Assembly: GCF_033955345.1 (NCBI RefSeq)
Contig: NZ_CP138332.1
Coordinates: 3,844,001 to 3,908,000 of the forward strand
Origin: Sphingobacterium bambusae
GTDB lineage: Bacteria; Bacteroidota; Bacteroidia; Sphingobacteriales; Sphingobacteriaceae
Reading direction: 5' to 3'
DNA length: 64,000 nt
The translations under genes and the position numbers were made by a program. How positions within the stretch are numbered: position 1 is the stretch's first letter; every line of letters begins with the position of its first letter. The notes beneath the pieces are model-generated. The model had not been told where the DNA came from. It saw only the letters and a list, made by a program, of their open reading frames with translations, and ran no database searches. Below, piece after piece: positions 9,142-17,646 of this stretch.

Positions 9142-10527
9142 ATGAGAACAACTTTATTGATACTGTTTTTTCTATCTGCTAACGTTTTGTTATACGCGCA
9201 GATAAATCGCAATTACGAACAAGAGCTCTTTAGTTTATTGCAGAATGGAAAGAACTTTGAAGCACGAGAATTTAAAGTAAAGTATAAAGATCAGTTACCT
9301 CCAAATAAAGCGCTCGAATTATTGTTTAACATGCATATGTCTTTAGCATTTAACCAATCTGATAGCACCATCATTTATTTCGAAGAATTTATTAGTAATC
9401 CAGATTATGGGCGCAACGTAGCTCCACTAGTCGGCGTATACTATTTTCGACTGTGTGAGACTTACGAAGGAAAGCAACAATTTGATAAGGCAATTTTAAC
9501 GATGGAACGACGTATCGATAATTTGAAGCTGAATCCTTATTCACTACCTACTGAGGTCATTGTAAAAGAATTAAGCGAAGCAGAAAATAAAATATCCTCA
9601 CTTAAATATAAACTTCAGTTTGAGCCGATAAGGAGAGTTATTTCGGATGGTAGAAATACGCAGATTAACCTAAAAGATGGTTCATATATCCGATTTGATG
9701 CACAGTACAATGGACATACTGTTGAAACTTTTTTTGACACTGGTATTAGCGACTTCTGTATTATGGAGAAAACGATCGCTGATGAAATAGGTGTGAAATA
9801 TAAGTCTAATCAGAATGGTGATTACATGTTAAAGGGTAGAAGTATAAAAGCCAATGAGGGTTTTATCGACAGTATCGAATTAAAAGGTGTCAAACTTTTT
9901 AATATTCCCGTCTTGGTATTAGCAGATAAGTTCACGTCTTATTTACCGAGCAACATAAATCCTAACTTAAGACAAAATTTAGAACAAGACCTGCTGAAGA
10001 GCAGACAGGTTTTGTGTGGTCTAGCAGTAATGAAACTGATTGGTAAAATTGAAATTGATTGGAAATCGAATACGCTAACGTTTTTAAAAAAAGACGATCA
10101 CAGGCCTGCTGCTAGCAAATGGATATCCAATCTTATGCTTGTGAAAAATGGAGCATACCTAAATATGCAAATAAATAAAACCGACTTTATTGGTTTCCTA
10201 GATTTAGCGGGTGATTATTATCTGTTTTTGACATACCCTTATTTTTTTGAGTCAAATAGTGATTATATAAGGCACGATACTCAAAAGCCGCCATTCTCAC
10301 GTATAGGATTTTTTGAGGTTCAAGAAAATATAGAGCGTTATAGAGTGAATAAACCCGTAATAGATTTTGACGGGCGAACGATCGACATCATAAAGTACCA
10401 AAAGGATATATATACCGTGGCTGGAAATAATAATTTCGATGGTCTAGTTGGGCTTAAATTTTTTAAAAATACGTTCTCTAAAACGATCATAGATTTTAGT
10501 TCAATGACTATTAGATGCGAAGATTAA
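9142..10527 (+). CDS. Secreted retropepsin-like aspartic protease, copy 1
   Basis: From the ATG at 9142 the product has 461 residues and a signal peptide (MRTTLLILFFLSANVLLYAQ). An ATG at 9121 would add 7 residues, but 9142 matches the start of the paralogue. An N-terminal helical region of about 150 residues (TPR-like pair pattern) is followed by a clan AA aspartic protease domain with VETFFDTGISDF, active-site Asp near residue 199. The second half (FLDLAGDYYLFLT) has no DTG, so the enzyme would work as a retropepsin-like dimer or the second lobe is inactive. It may process the exported peptide in the periplasm. Tandem with a close paralogue. Confidence 0.75.
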   Translation: MRTTLLILFFLSANVLLYAQINRNYEQELFSLLQNGKNFEAREFKVKYKDQLPPNKALELLFNMHMSLAFNQSDSTIIYFEEFISNPDYGRNVAPLVGVYYFRLCETYEGKQQFDKAILTMERRIDNLKLNPYSLPTEVIVKELSEAENKISSLKYKLQFEPIRRVISDGRNTQINLKDGSYIRFDAQYNGHTVETFFDTGISDFCIMEKTIADEIGVKYKSNQNGDYMLKGRSIKANEGFIDSIELKGVKLFNIPVLVLADKFTSYLPSNINPNLRQNLEQDLLKSRQVLCGLAVMKLIGKIEIDWKSNTLTFLKKDDHRPAASKWISNLMLVKNGAYLNMQINKTDFIGFLDLAGDYYLFLTYPYFFESNSDYIRHDTQKPPFSRIGFFEVQENIERYRVNKPVIDFDGRTIDIIKYQKDIYTVAGNNNFDGLVGLKFFKNTFSKTIIDFSSMTIRCED

Positions 10528-10558
10528 AAAAACATGAATTAATTACTAATATCTATTT

Positions 10559-11938
10559 ATGAAAATTTACTTATTGCTATTGCTGCTATGCCTATTTAAT
10601 GCTTCTTTTGGACAGGTAGAGCGTAACTACGCGCAAGATCTTTATCACTTATTGGAAGGTGGGCGATATTTTGAAGCAAAGGAGTTTAAGTCGAATCATC
10701 AAAATCAATTTAAACCGTATGAGCAAGTTGTAGAATTAGTGTACAATATGCATATGTCCCAGGCATTTAACAAGCCGGACAGTTCGATCATCTATTTCGA
10801 AGAGTTTTTAGGTAACCCATATTATGTTCGAAATATAGGGCCTGCTGTAGGGCAATTTTACGTCCGTTTATGCGAAACCTATGAAAGCAAGCAATATTTT
10901 GAAAAAGCCATTTCTACTGTTCAACGGCACATTAATTATTTGAACGAAAATCCATATTCTTTGCCCGCTGAATTAATCAAAAAAGAGGTTGAAGATGCTC
11001 AAAGAAAGATATCCTCGCTGGATATTAAACTTCGGGACGAGCGTAAAAGAGGTGCACGACGCCTCAGCAAAGACACCAAGATTGAGCTTAAAGACAATGC
11101 GCACATTCGATTTGATGCACGATATAATGGCCATGTGGTAGAAACCTTTTTTGATACGGGAGTAACGGAGTTCTGCATGATGGAAAAAGAATTGGCGGAC
11201 GAATTAGGTGTAAAATATAATGCGCACCAAAGCAGCCAAAACACATTAAACGGCAAACCTGTAAATGGTATTGAGGGGTATATTGACAGTATTGAAATAG
11301 GCGGAATAACACTTTTCAACATACCTGTAGTTGCGCTAATCGATAAATTTGCCGCAAACCTCGGGAGTAATATAAATCACGATCTCCGACAGACATTGGA
11401 GCATGACCTTCTTAAAAGCAGACAAGTTCTTTTTGGGCTTCCCACTATGAAGATGTTAGGTCGATTTGAATTTGATTGGAAATCAAATACGCTAGTCATT
11501 CCACGCTTAAAGGAGTCTATTGTCAGAAGTTCAGATGCTAATATGATGTTGTATGGAAAGGCCCTTTACATACATATGGATGTCAACGACACAGATTATA
11601 TTGGTCACTTGGATTTAGGTGCTGATCTATATTTGTATTTAACGTATCCATTTTTTTTTAAGTCAAATAGTGTTTATATAAAAAATGATCCTCAAAAGCG
11701 ACCTTACATAGGCACCGGGTTTTTAGGCGTCCAGGAAAATGTGGAACGACAACGACTAGACAAGCCGAGAATATATGTGGATGGACGAAGCATTGATAGC
11801 TCTAAACCCCAGAGGGAAGTTTACGCTGTAGAGGGGATCAATACTTTTGATGGCCTTGTTGGCGTGAAATTTTTTAAAAATAGCTTTTCTAAAACGGTCG
11901 TTGATTTTAGTACGATGACTATAGAATGTGAAGATTGA
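10559..11938 (+). CDS. Secreted retropepsin-like aspartic protease, copy 2
   Basis: This 459-residue paralogue of the preceding gene agrees at roughly half of all positions by eye and has the same layout: signal peptide (MKIYLLLLLLCLFNASFGQ), helical N-terminal region, then an aspartic protease domain with VETFFDTGVTEF (Asp near residue 199). The second-lobe position reads HLDLGADLYLYLT, again without DTG. Two diverged copies side by side suggest either a heterodimeric protease or two specificities. The gene directly precedes the peptide gene, which supports a role in maturation, turnover or self-protection in the periplasm. The sequence does not show which. Confidence 0.75.
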   Translation: MKIYLLLLLLCLFNASFGQVERNYAQDLYHLLEGGRYFEAKEFKSNHQNQFKPYEQVVELVYNMHMSQAFNKPDSSIIYFEEFLGNPYYVRNIGPAVGQFYVRLCETYESKQYFEKAISTVQRHINYLNENPYSLPAELIKKEVEDAQRKISSLDIKLRDERKRGARRLSKDTKIELKDNAHIRFDARYNGHVVETFFDTGVTEFCMMEKELADELGVKYNAHQSSQNTLNGKPVNGIEGYIDSIEIGGITLFNIPVVALIDKFAANLGSNINHDLRQTLEHDLLKSRQVLFGLPTMKMLGRFEFDWKSNTLVIPRLKESIVRSSDANMMLYGKALYIHMDVNDTDYIGHLDLGADLYLYLTYPFFFKSNSVYIKNDPQKRPYIGTGFLGVQENVERQRLDKPRIYVDGRSIDSSKPQREVYAVEGINTFDGLVGVKFFKNSFSKTVVDFSTMTIECED

Positions 11939-11998
11939 AAAAGATAGACTATTATGCTTTGTTTACTTTAATAATTATATCACTAAAAAATCAAAAAA

Positions 11999-12532
11999 AT
12001 GAAAAAGTTAAAAAGATTGAGCCTTGCAGGTTTTCAGCAATTATCTGCATCGGAAGAAGCTAAAATGCTGGGCGGAAACAGCAGTAACGGTTTAACAGGA
12101 GTTGTTGTTGATAATGCTGACGGTACGTTGACCTATTCATACGATGGAGACAGTAGTAAGATTAATCTTCATGGGAATGGTGGACTTGGTTCAGTGGGGG
12201 CTTTCACTGGTGGGAGCCCTGATATGTTTAGTACATCATCTACTGGAGATTCCGGCTTCCCGATTCATCCTTATCCGGGTTTAAGTGGGTATGGCTATTC
12301 TGGAGGATATAATGGACCTGGTTTTGGTAATTCCGGTGGTAATTCTGGTGGTACTTACTATCCGATTTATGGAGGTGGATATTATGGTGCAGGATACAAT
12401 GGTAATGGTTGGGGTATTTCTGGTTCTGGTGGAAATGGTGGCGGTGGTGTAGGATATTCGGGAGGCAATTGGGGAGTCTCTGGTTCTGGTGGAAATGGCG
12501 GCTACGGTGGAGGAATAAGTTATTCTTTTTAA
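11999..12532 (+). CDS. Glycine-rich GG-leader precursor peptide
   Basis: The 177-residue product starts with a leader of the Bacteroidota GG type: MKKLKRLSLAGFQQLSASEE followed by AKMLGG, with the double glycine at residues 25-26. That is the expected cut site of the C39 peptidase encoded just downstream. The 151-residue core has 52 glycines, is rich in Ser, Asn and Tyr, and contains no cysteine. Its end carries a 20-residue repeat seen twice (WG[I/V]SGSGGNGG), encoded by near-identical 60-bp units at 12419 and 12479. The core is far longer than usual bacteriocins and offers many Ser/Thr/Asn/Tyr sites for glycosylation. A promoter-like TATGCTTTG (one base longer than consensus) lies at 11953-11961, so it may be transcribed separately. 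Confidence 0.85.
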   Translation: MKKLKRLSLAGFQQLSASEEAKMLGGNSSNGLTGVVVDNADGTLTYSYDGDSSKINLHGNGGLGSVGAFTGGSPDMFSTSSTGDSGFPIHPYPGLSGYGYSGGYNGPGFGNSGGNSGGTYYPIYGGGYYGAGYNGNGWGISGSGGNGGGGVGYSGGNWGVSGSGGNGGYGGGISYSF

Positions 12533-12572
12533 AATAACGTACTTCTTCTATCAATAAATTTTAACCCTTCGA

Positions 12573-12601
12573 ATACTCTCTCGCAAACAGCGAGAGAGTA
12601 T
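12573..12601 (+). promoter_or_regulatory. Strong stem-loop between peptide and transporter genes
   Basis: A perfect 12-bp stem (12573-12584 with 12590-12601) with loop AAACA lies 40 bases after the peptide gene and 39 before the transporter gene. No T run follows, so it is not a standard terminator. It may stabilise the peptide mRNA 3' end or partly stop transcription, allowing more precursor than transporter to be made. Confidence 0.6.
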
Positions 12602-12640
12602 GTTACTGAATCAATTATTTAGCGTTAAATATATCTTTTA

Positions 12641-14854
12641 ATGGCATTCCCTCATGAATATCAACTAGACGCAAAAGACTGTGGCCCCGCTTGCTTGAAA
12701 ATTATTGCAAAATTTTACGGTAAATATTATTCATTACAATATTTGCGTGATTTGTGTGGTATTACCCGGGAGGGGGTATCTTTACTGGATATCAGTTATG
12801 CAGCGGATAAGATCGGTTTGCGAAGTATATCTGTAAAGATTACAATTATAGATTTGATCACGAGAATTGCATTGCCTGCTGTTATTCATTGGGACAATAA
12901 TCACTTCGTAGTCATTTATAAAGCGACTAACAAGCGAATTTATGTATCCGATCCCGCAAAAGGACTTATTTCTTATACTCATGAACAATTTGTAGAAAAG
13001 TGGTACAAGAACGATGAACCCTACGGAGTTTTAATGGTCTTAGAGCCAATGGCAAATTTTCGGCAAATTGAAGCGCATGAAAAAATCGAGCGTTTGAAGA
13101 GCTTTGAGAATTTACTGGGTTACTTTACACCTTACAAAAGAGCTTTCGGTATTCTTTTTTTGATTATGCTTGTTGCTACTATTTTGCAAGCTTTCCTTCC
13201 GTTTATTGCAAAGGCTGTGATTGATACTGGTATACGCACACAGGATGTAAATTTCGTATATCTAGTGCTTGCAGCCAATGTTATTTTACTACTAAGTATT
13301 ACTCTTTCGAATGTCCTTCGCGACTGGATCCTGCTCCACGTCACTACACGAGTTAACATATCACTAATTTCCGATTATCTAATTAAACTCATGAAGCTTC
13401 CTGTTTCTTTTTTTGAAAACAAGCTTGTAGGAGATATTTTGCAACGAGCATACGACCATGAGCGCATTCGTCATTTTATCATGAATAATTCCATGGGCAT
13501 GCTTTTTTCATCTATTACATTTGTGATTTTTAGCTCCATTTTGTTGATATTCAATAAGTCAATATTTTTTATCTTTTTAGCTGGGAGTCTACTCTATCTT
13601 CTTTGGGTCTTTCTTTTCTTAAAAGTTAGGAATAAACTGGACTGGGAATATTTCGATTTGCTATCAAAAGATAGAAGTTACTGGGTAGAGACCATCGAAA
13701 ATATACAAGAGATAAAAATTAATAACTATGAGGACACAAAACGATGGAAGTGGGAAGCCATACAAGCACGGCTGTATAGACTGAATGTTAAGATATTGAA
13801 CATCAACAATGCTCAGATGCTGGGCTCCCAGTTTATTAACAATATGCAAAATATGGCGATTACTTTCTTTTGCGTCATCGCTGTGATCGAAGGTGACATC
13901 ACATTCGGAATAATGATATCAACACAATTTATCATCGGGATGCTCAACGGTCCCGTTGCCCAGTTTGTGGGTTTTGTACAATCAGCGCAATACTCTAAAA
14001 TTAGTTTCATGCGGATTAATGAAATTCACCAACTTCAGGACGAAGACGACTTAGTTTCGGTGTCGGCTAACAGTATGGAATTGCCAAATAATAAAAGCTT
14101 GAATGTCAAAAATCTTTCTTTCGCATATTCTCCACATGCCCCACTAGTTATTAAAGGTATCAACTTCGCAGTACCTGAAGGAAAAGTAACAGCTATAGTT
14201 GGAGATAGTGGTTGCGGAAAGTCGACATTACTGAAACTGTTGTTAAGACTTTATCTGCCTTCCTACGGAGAAATTTCTATCGGGGATATGAACCTTAACA
14301 ATGTGAGTTTGAGGCAATGGAGAGCCAGATGCGGCAGCGTCATGCAAGAAGGTAAAGTATTTAACGATACGATTCAGAATAATATAATTTTAAACGAAGA
14401 AAAGGTAGACTATCAAGCTTTAAAGCGAGCTACGGATATAGCGAATATTTCTAAAGAAATTGAGGCCATGCCGCAGGGCTATCAGACAATGATAGGGGAA
14501 TTGGGAAGAGGTTTAAGCGGAGGACAGAAGCAACGACTACTAATTGCCCGCGCCCTGTATAAAGATCCGGATTATCTTTTTCTTGATGAGGCTACTAATG
14601 CGTTGGATACGATAAATGAACAGAAGATTGTAACCGCACTTAATAATGTCTTCAAAAATCGAACGGTAATTGTAATTGCACATAGATTGAGTACGATTAA
14701 GAAAGCCGATCAGATCATTGTTATGAAAGAGGGATCAATTATGGAGTTAGGAACCCATGATAGATTGATGGAAAATAAAAGACATTACTACGAACTTATA
14801 CAAAGCCAATATGATCTGGAACCTGTTAAAGTTACGACCGAAGTCGAGGGATAA
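12641..14854 (+). CDS. C39-peptidase-containing ABC exporter (PCAT)
   Basis: This 737-residue protein joins three parts. Residues 1 to about 130 are a C39 peptidase with Gln8, Cys14 (QLDAKDCGPACL), His88 (DNNHFVV) and Asp104 (SDP), all catalytic residues present. Next is a six-helix ABC membrane domain (about 165-440). The nucleotide-binding domain has Walker A GDSGCGKST, signature GLSGGQKQR, Walker B YLFLDEATNALD and H-loop IAHRLST. Such transporters cut GG leaders and export the core peptide across the inner membrane. The gene directly follows a GG-leader peptide gene, so that is the likely substrate. Its end overlaps the adaptor gene by 44 bases. Confidence 0.95.
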   Translation: MAFPHEYQLDAKDCGPACLKIIAKFYGKYYSLQYLRDLCGITREGVSLLDISYAADKIGLRSISVKITIIDLITRIALPAVIHWDNNHFVVIYKATNKRIYVSDPAKGLISYTHEQFVEKWYKNDEPYGVLMVLEPMANFRQIEAHEKIERLKSFENLLGYFTPYKRAFGILFLIMLVATILQAFLPFIAKAVIDTGIRTQDVNFVYLVLAANVILLLSITLSNVLRDWILLHVTTRVNISLISDYLIKLMKLPVSFFENKLVGDILQRAYDHERIRHFIMNNSMGMLFSSITFVIFSSILLIFNKSIFFIFLAGSLLYLLWVFLFLKVRNKLDWEYFDLLSKDRSYWVETIENIQEIKINNYEDTKRWKWEAIQARLYRLNVKILNINNAQMLGSQFINNMQNMAITFFCVIAVIEGDITFGIMISTQFIIGMLNGPVAQFVGFVQSAQYSKISFMRINEIHQLQDEDDLVSVSANSMELPNNKSLNVKNLSFAYSPHAPLVIKGINFAVPEGKVTAIVGDSGCGKSTLLKLLLRLYLPSYGEISIGDMNLNNVSLRQWRARCGSVMQEGKVFNDTIQNNIILNEEKVDYQALKRATDIANISKEIEAMPQGYQTMIGELGRGLSGGQKQRLLIARALYKDPDYLFLDEATNALDTINEQKIVTALNNVFKNRTVIVIAHRLSTIKKADQIIVMKEGSIMELGTHDRLMENKRHYYELIQSQYDLEPVKVTTEVEG

Positions 14855-16148
14855 CTCAAAGCGAAGCGAGGAGGTTAGTGACATCATCGATCGAATGCCT
14901 ACGGCATTTAGTAAGTGGGTCGCCCTAACTATTATTACACTAACAATTTTGCTGTTTATTTTTGGATGGTTCATCAAATACCCCGACATAGCAACTGGCC
15001 AAATTAAAATTAACTCGAATATATCTCCGGTTAAGTTGCCTGCACATACATCTGGTAAGTTAGAGATCTTAGGTGTTAAGCCACAAGATACTATATACGA
15101 AGGAGATTATTTAGCAGTTATACAAAATTCGGCGAATACTGATGACGTACGGAAAATATTGTCTCTAATTCATAGTTTCGATCCGAATACCCCGGAACAA
15201 TTTTCCCGAGCCGCGCTGTATTTTCCAGAAAGGGTTTCTCTAGGAGAGTTGAATATGAAATACTATTCCTTTCTTTCATCCTTAAAGAGCCTGATCGATT
15301 ACTCTGATGACAATATTTATGAGCAACAGTACCGTGGTTTGAACGAAAGTATTATCTGGAGAAAAAAGATACTCGAGGAGAGTGATAGTGCTTTGAATAT
15401 TTCAAATGAAAATCTAAAAATATCAGAAAAGTGGTTAAGTAAGTATTCCTCATTAAACAAAGATATTGTCACGACCTATGACTTTGAAATAGATAAAAGT
15501 CGCCTCGATCTGCTATCTGCGAGACAGAACAAGCAAAACCTAATAAAAGATATTACACTAATTGAAATGCAGATTACAGAGAATGAAAATAGTTTATCCC
15601 AACTAGCTGTAGAACGCAGAGAGAAAGAAAGACAGCTCCATTTAGATTTGCTAGCATCCTATCATGAGCTAAGTGATCAATTAAAGAAATGGGAACAAAC
15701 ATATGTGTTGAAATCCCCCTTCGACGGACAGGTAGAGTTTTTAAAGTTCTGGTCGAATAATCAGTTTGTTCAGGCCGGGGAAGAAGTATTCGGGATTGTA
15801 CCCAAGGAAAGTTTGGTGCTTGGACAAGTTTTTCTTCCTGCTACTGGAGCAGGAAAAGTGAGAATCGGAAGCACTGTATCAATAAAATTGGATGATTACC
15901 CGTATGCGGAATTTGGTTCAATAAAGGGAATAGTAAGGTCAATATCCTTAATAACCAATGAATTGAAGACAGCACAAAGTAATATCAATACGTACCTAGT
16001 AACTGTTGATATGCCCGATGGTTTAGTAACGAACTATGGCGACAAGTTGGATTTTAAATATGAGATAGGAGGACAAGCGGACATCATAGTAAAAGATAGG
16101 AGGCTTATTGAGAGACTATTTGACAACATAAAATTTAATTCGAAATAA
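14811..16148 (+). CDS. HlyD-family membrane fusion protein
   Basis: The 445-residue protein has a short cytoplasmic N-terminus and one membrane helix (WVALTIITLTILLFIFGWFI, about 42-61). A barrel/lipoyl segment follows (SPVKLPAHTSGKLEILGVKPQ), then a long coiled coil (about 170-290). The second lipoyl half has YVLKSPFDGQVEFLKFWSN, and a beta-barrel with LGQVFLPATGAGKVRIGSTVSIKLD comes last. It would bridge the inner-membrane ABC exporter and the outer-membrane TolC-like channel. The start overlaps the transporter gene by 44 bases, indicating coupled translation. Confidence 0.92.
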   Translation: MIWNLLKLRPKSRDNSKRSEEVSDIIDRMPTAFSKWVALTIITLTILLFIFGWFIKYPDIATGQIKINSNISPVKLPAHTSGKLEILGVKPQDTIYEGDYLAVIQNSANTDDVRKILSLIHSFDPNTPEQFSRAALYFPERVSLGELNMKYYSFLSSLKSLIDYSDDNIYEQQYRGLNESIIWRKKILEESDSALNISNENLKISEKWLSKYSSLNKDIVTTYDFEIDKSRLDLLSARQNKQNLIKDITLIEMQITENENSLSQLAVERREKERQLHLDLLASYHELSDQLKKWEQTYVLKSPFDGQVEFLKFWSNNQFVQAGEEVFGIVPKESLVLGQVFLPATGAGKVRIGSTVSIKLDDYPYAEFGSIKGIVRSISLITNELKTAQSNINTYLVTVDMPDGLVTNYGDKLDFKYEIGGQADIIVKDRRLIERLFDNIKFNSK

Positions 16149-16159
16149 GTGCACGTTAT

Positions 16160-17641
16160 ATGAGATTTTTACTGTTAGTGTGGGTGGCCGCTTATTTTTG
16201 TAACTCATGTGTTTATTCTCAAAATAAAAAAAACATAAGTTTATTCGAATGCATAGACATTGCCGCAGACAGCTCCTTGCAAGCATTCATTGCTAAAAAT
16301 TATTACCAAGGAGGTTATTGGGAGTACCGGGCATATAAAGCTGCTCGATTACCATCTCTTTCATTTAAAACAATTCCTGTACAATATAACCGAAGCATTG
16401 TTCGGCGCTATGATTTTATAGATAATGTTGATGTTTACCGGGTTCAGCAATCACTATACTCATCAGGTGGAGCCATCCTTAGTCAAAATTTAGATTTAAC
16501 AGGAGGTACATTTTTCGTTGATTCTGAGTTAGGATTTATACAAAATTACGGAAGTAATGGAAATAGGCAATACAATGCTGTTCCAATTCGGATAGGTTAT
16601 TCACAAGCAATTTGGGGATTTAATGGTTTTAGGTGGGAGCGTAAAATTGCACCTCTTAAATTTGAAAAAGAAAAAAAGTTATTTCTGTATCGTCAACAGG
16701 AAATAGCAGAAAATACAGTGAACTATTTTTTTAACTACGCGCAAGCGCAAAAAGAATATGAGCTAGCATTGGAAAATTCGTTATCAGCAGACACTTTATA
16801 CAGTATTGGTTTAGAGCGTCAAAAAATATCGGCGATATCAGGTGCAGATGTTTTAGCGCTTAAGCTTGAAAAAATTACAGCGCAAAACACTCTCGAAAGT
16901 GTGGAAATAGCACTGAAAGATGCAAAATTCGCATTCGTAACATTTTTGAACCTTGATAGGAGTAAGGAGTATTCACTGGATCTACCAAAAAATATTGACG
17001 AGATCATTATTCCGATAGATAATGCGTTACAATATATTCAGGATAACAATCCAGATTATTTAGGCTATCAACAGGAGATACTGGAGGCAGAGAGTGAGGT
17101 GGAAAGAAGTCGTAAGTCAATTTTCGATGCAAGCGTATCAGCGAGTGTTGGTTTTAACCAAGTGGCGACCAACCTTTCCGGAGCGTATTATAATCCTCTT
17201 CGGCAAGATATAGTTGCGGTTAGTGTCACTGTTCCGGTTTTGGATTGGGGCTTGAGGAAGGGAAGAATAAATATGGCCAAAAGCAATCTAGATGTTAAAA
17301 GGCTATCCGTACAACAAAAGAAACAAAGCATTGAGCAGGAATTAATTTCAACTGTTAATTTTTTTTATAATCAGAAGAGGCTTCTTGGTTCGGCACACGA
17401 AGTGTTATCGTTAGCAAATGATGCCTACCAAATTAATAAGCAGCGTTTTATAGTTGGCCGGACGGATATGACCACGTTAACTCTTTCCTTGAACCGTTAC
17501 AGAGAAGCTCAAAGATACTATATAAATTCGCTCACCCACTATTGGACAAGTTATTATAAAATAAAAAAAATGACGCTTTATGATTTTAAAAAGCGTGAAA
17601 ACTTATCAGTCTTATTAAAAAGCGAAATAACCAATTTTTAA
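16160..17641 (+). CDS. TolC-like outer-membrane efflux protein
   Basis: This 493-residue protein has a signal peptide (MRFLLLVWVAAYFCNSCVYSQ) and the two-fold helical repeat of outer membrane efflux proteins. The first long helix pair runs about 180-260 (NYFFNYAQAQKEYELALENS ... GADVLALKLEKITAQN). The second half has SVSASVGFNQVA, SVTVPVLDWGLRKGRINMAKS and a terminal helix pair ending near DMTTLTLSLNRYREAQ. It completes the type I secretion route with the PCAT and HlyD proteins. The Cys at residue 14 or 17 could make it a lipoprotein, but no clean lipobox is seen. Confidence 0.9.
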   Translation: MRFLLLVWVAAYFCNSCVYSQNKKNISLFECIDIAADSSLQAFIAKNYYQGGYWEYRAYKAARLPSLSFKTIPVQYNRSIVRRYDFIDNVDVYRVQQSLYSSGGAILSQNLDLTGGTFFVDSELGFIQNYGSNGNRQYNAVPIRIGYSQAIWGFNGFRWERKIAPLKFEKEKKLFLYRQQEIAENTVNYFFNYAQAQKEYELALENSLSADTLYSIGLERQKISAISGADVLALKLEKITAQNTLESVEIALKDAKFAFVTFLNLDRSKEYSLDLPKNIDEIIIPIDNALQYIQDNNPDYLGYQQEILEAESEVERSRKSIFDASVSASVGFNQVATNLSGAYYNPLRQDIVAVSVTVPVLDWGLRKGRINMAKSNLDVKRLSVQQKKQSIEQELISTVNFFYNQKRLLGSAHEVLSLANDAYQINKQRFIVGRTDMTTLTLSLNRYREAQRYYINSLTHYWTSYYKIKKMTLYDFKKRENLSVLLKSEITNF

Positions 17642-17646
17642 AAGAA

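Noticed and set aside
12240..12554. His/Asn-rich - strand frame opposite the Gly-rich peptide gene
   Set aside because: GGN-rich sense codons read as CC-rich antisense without stops; no start context or family match.
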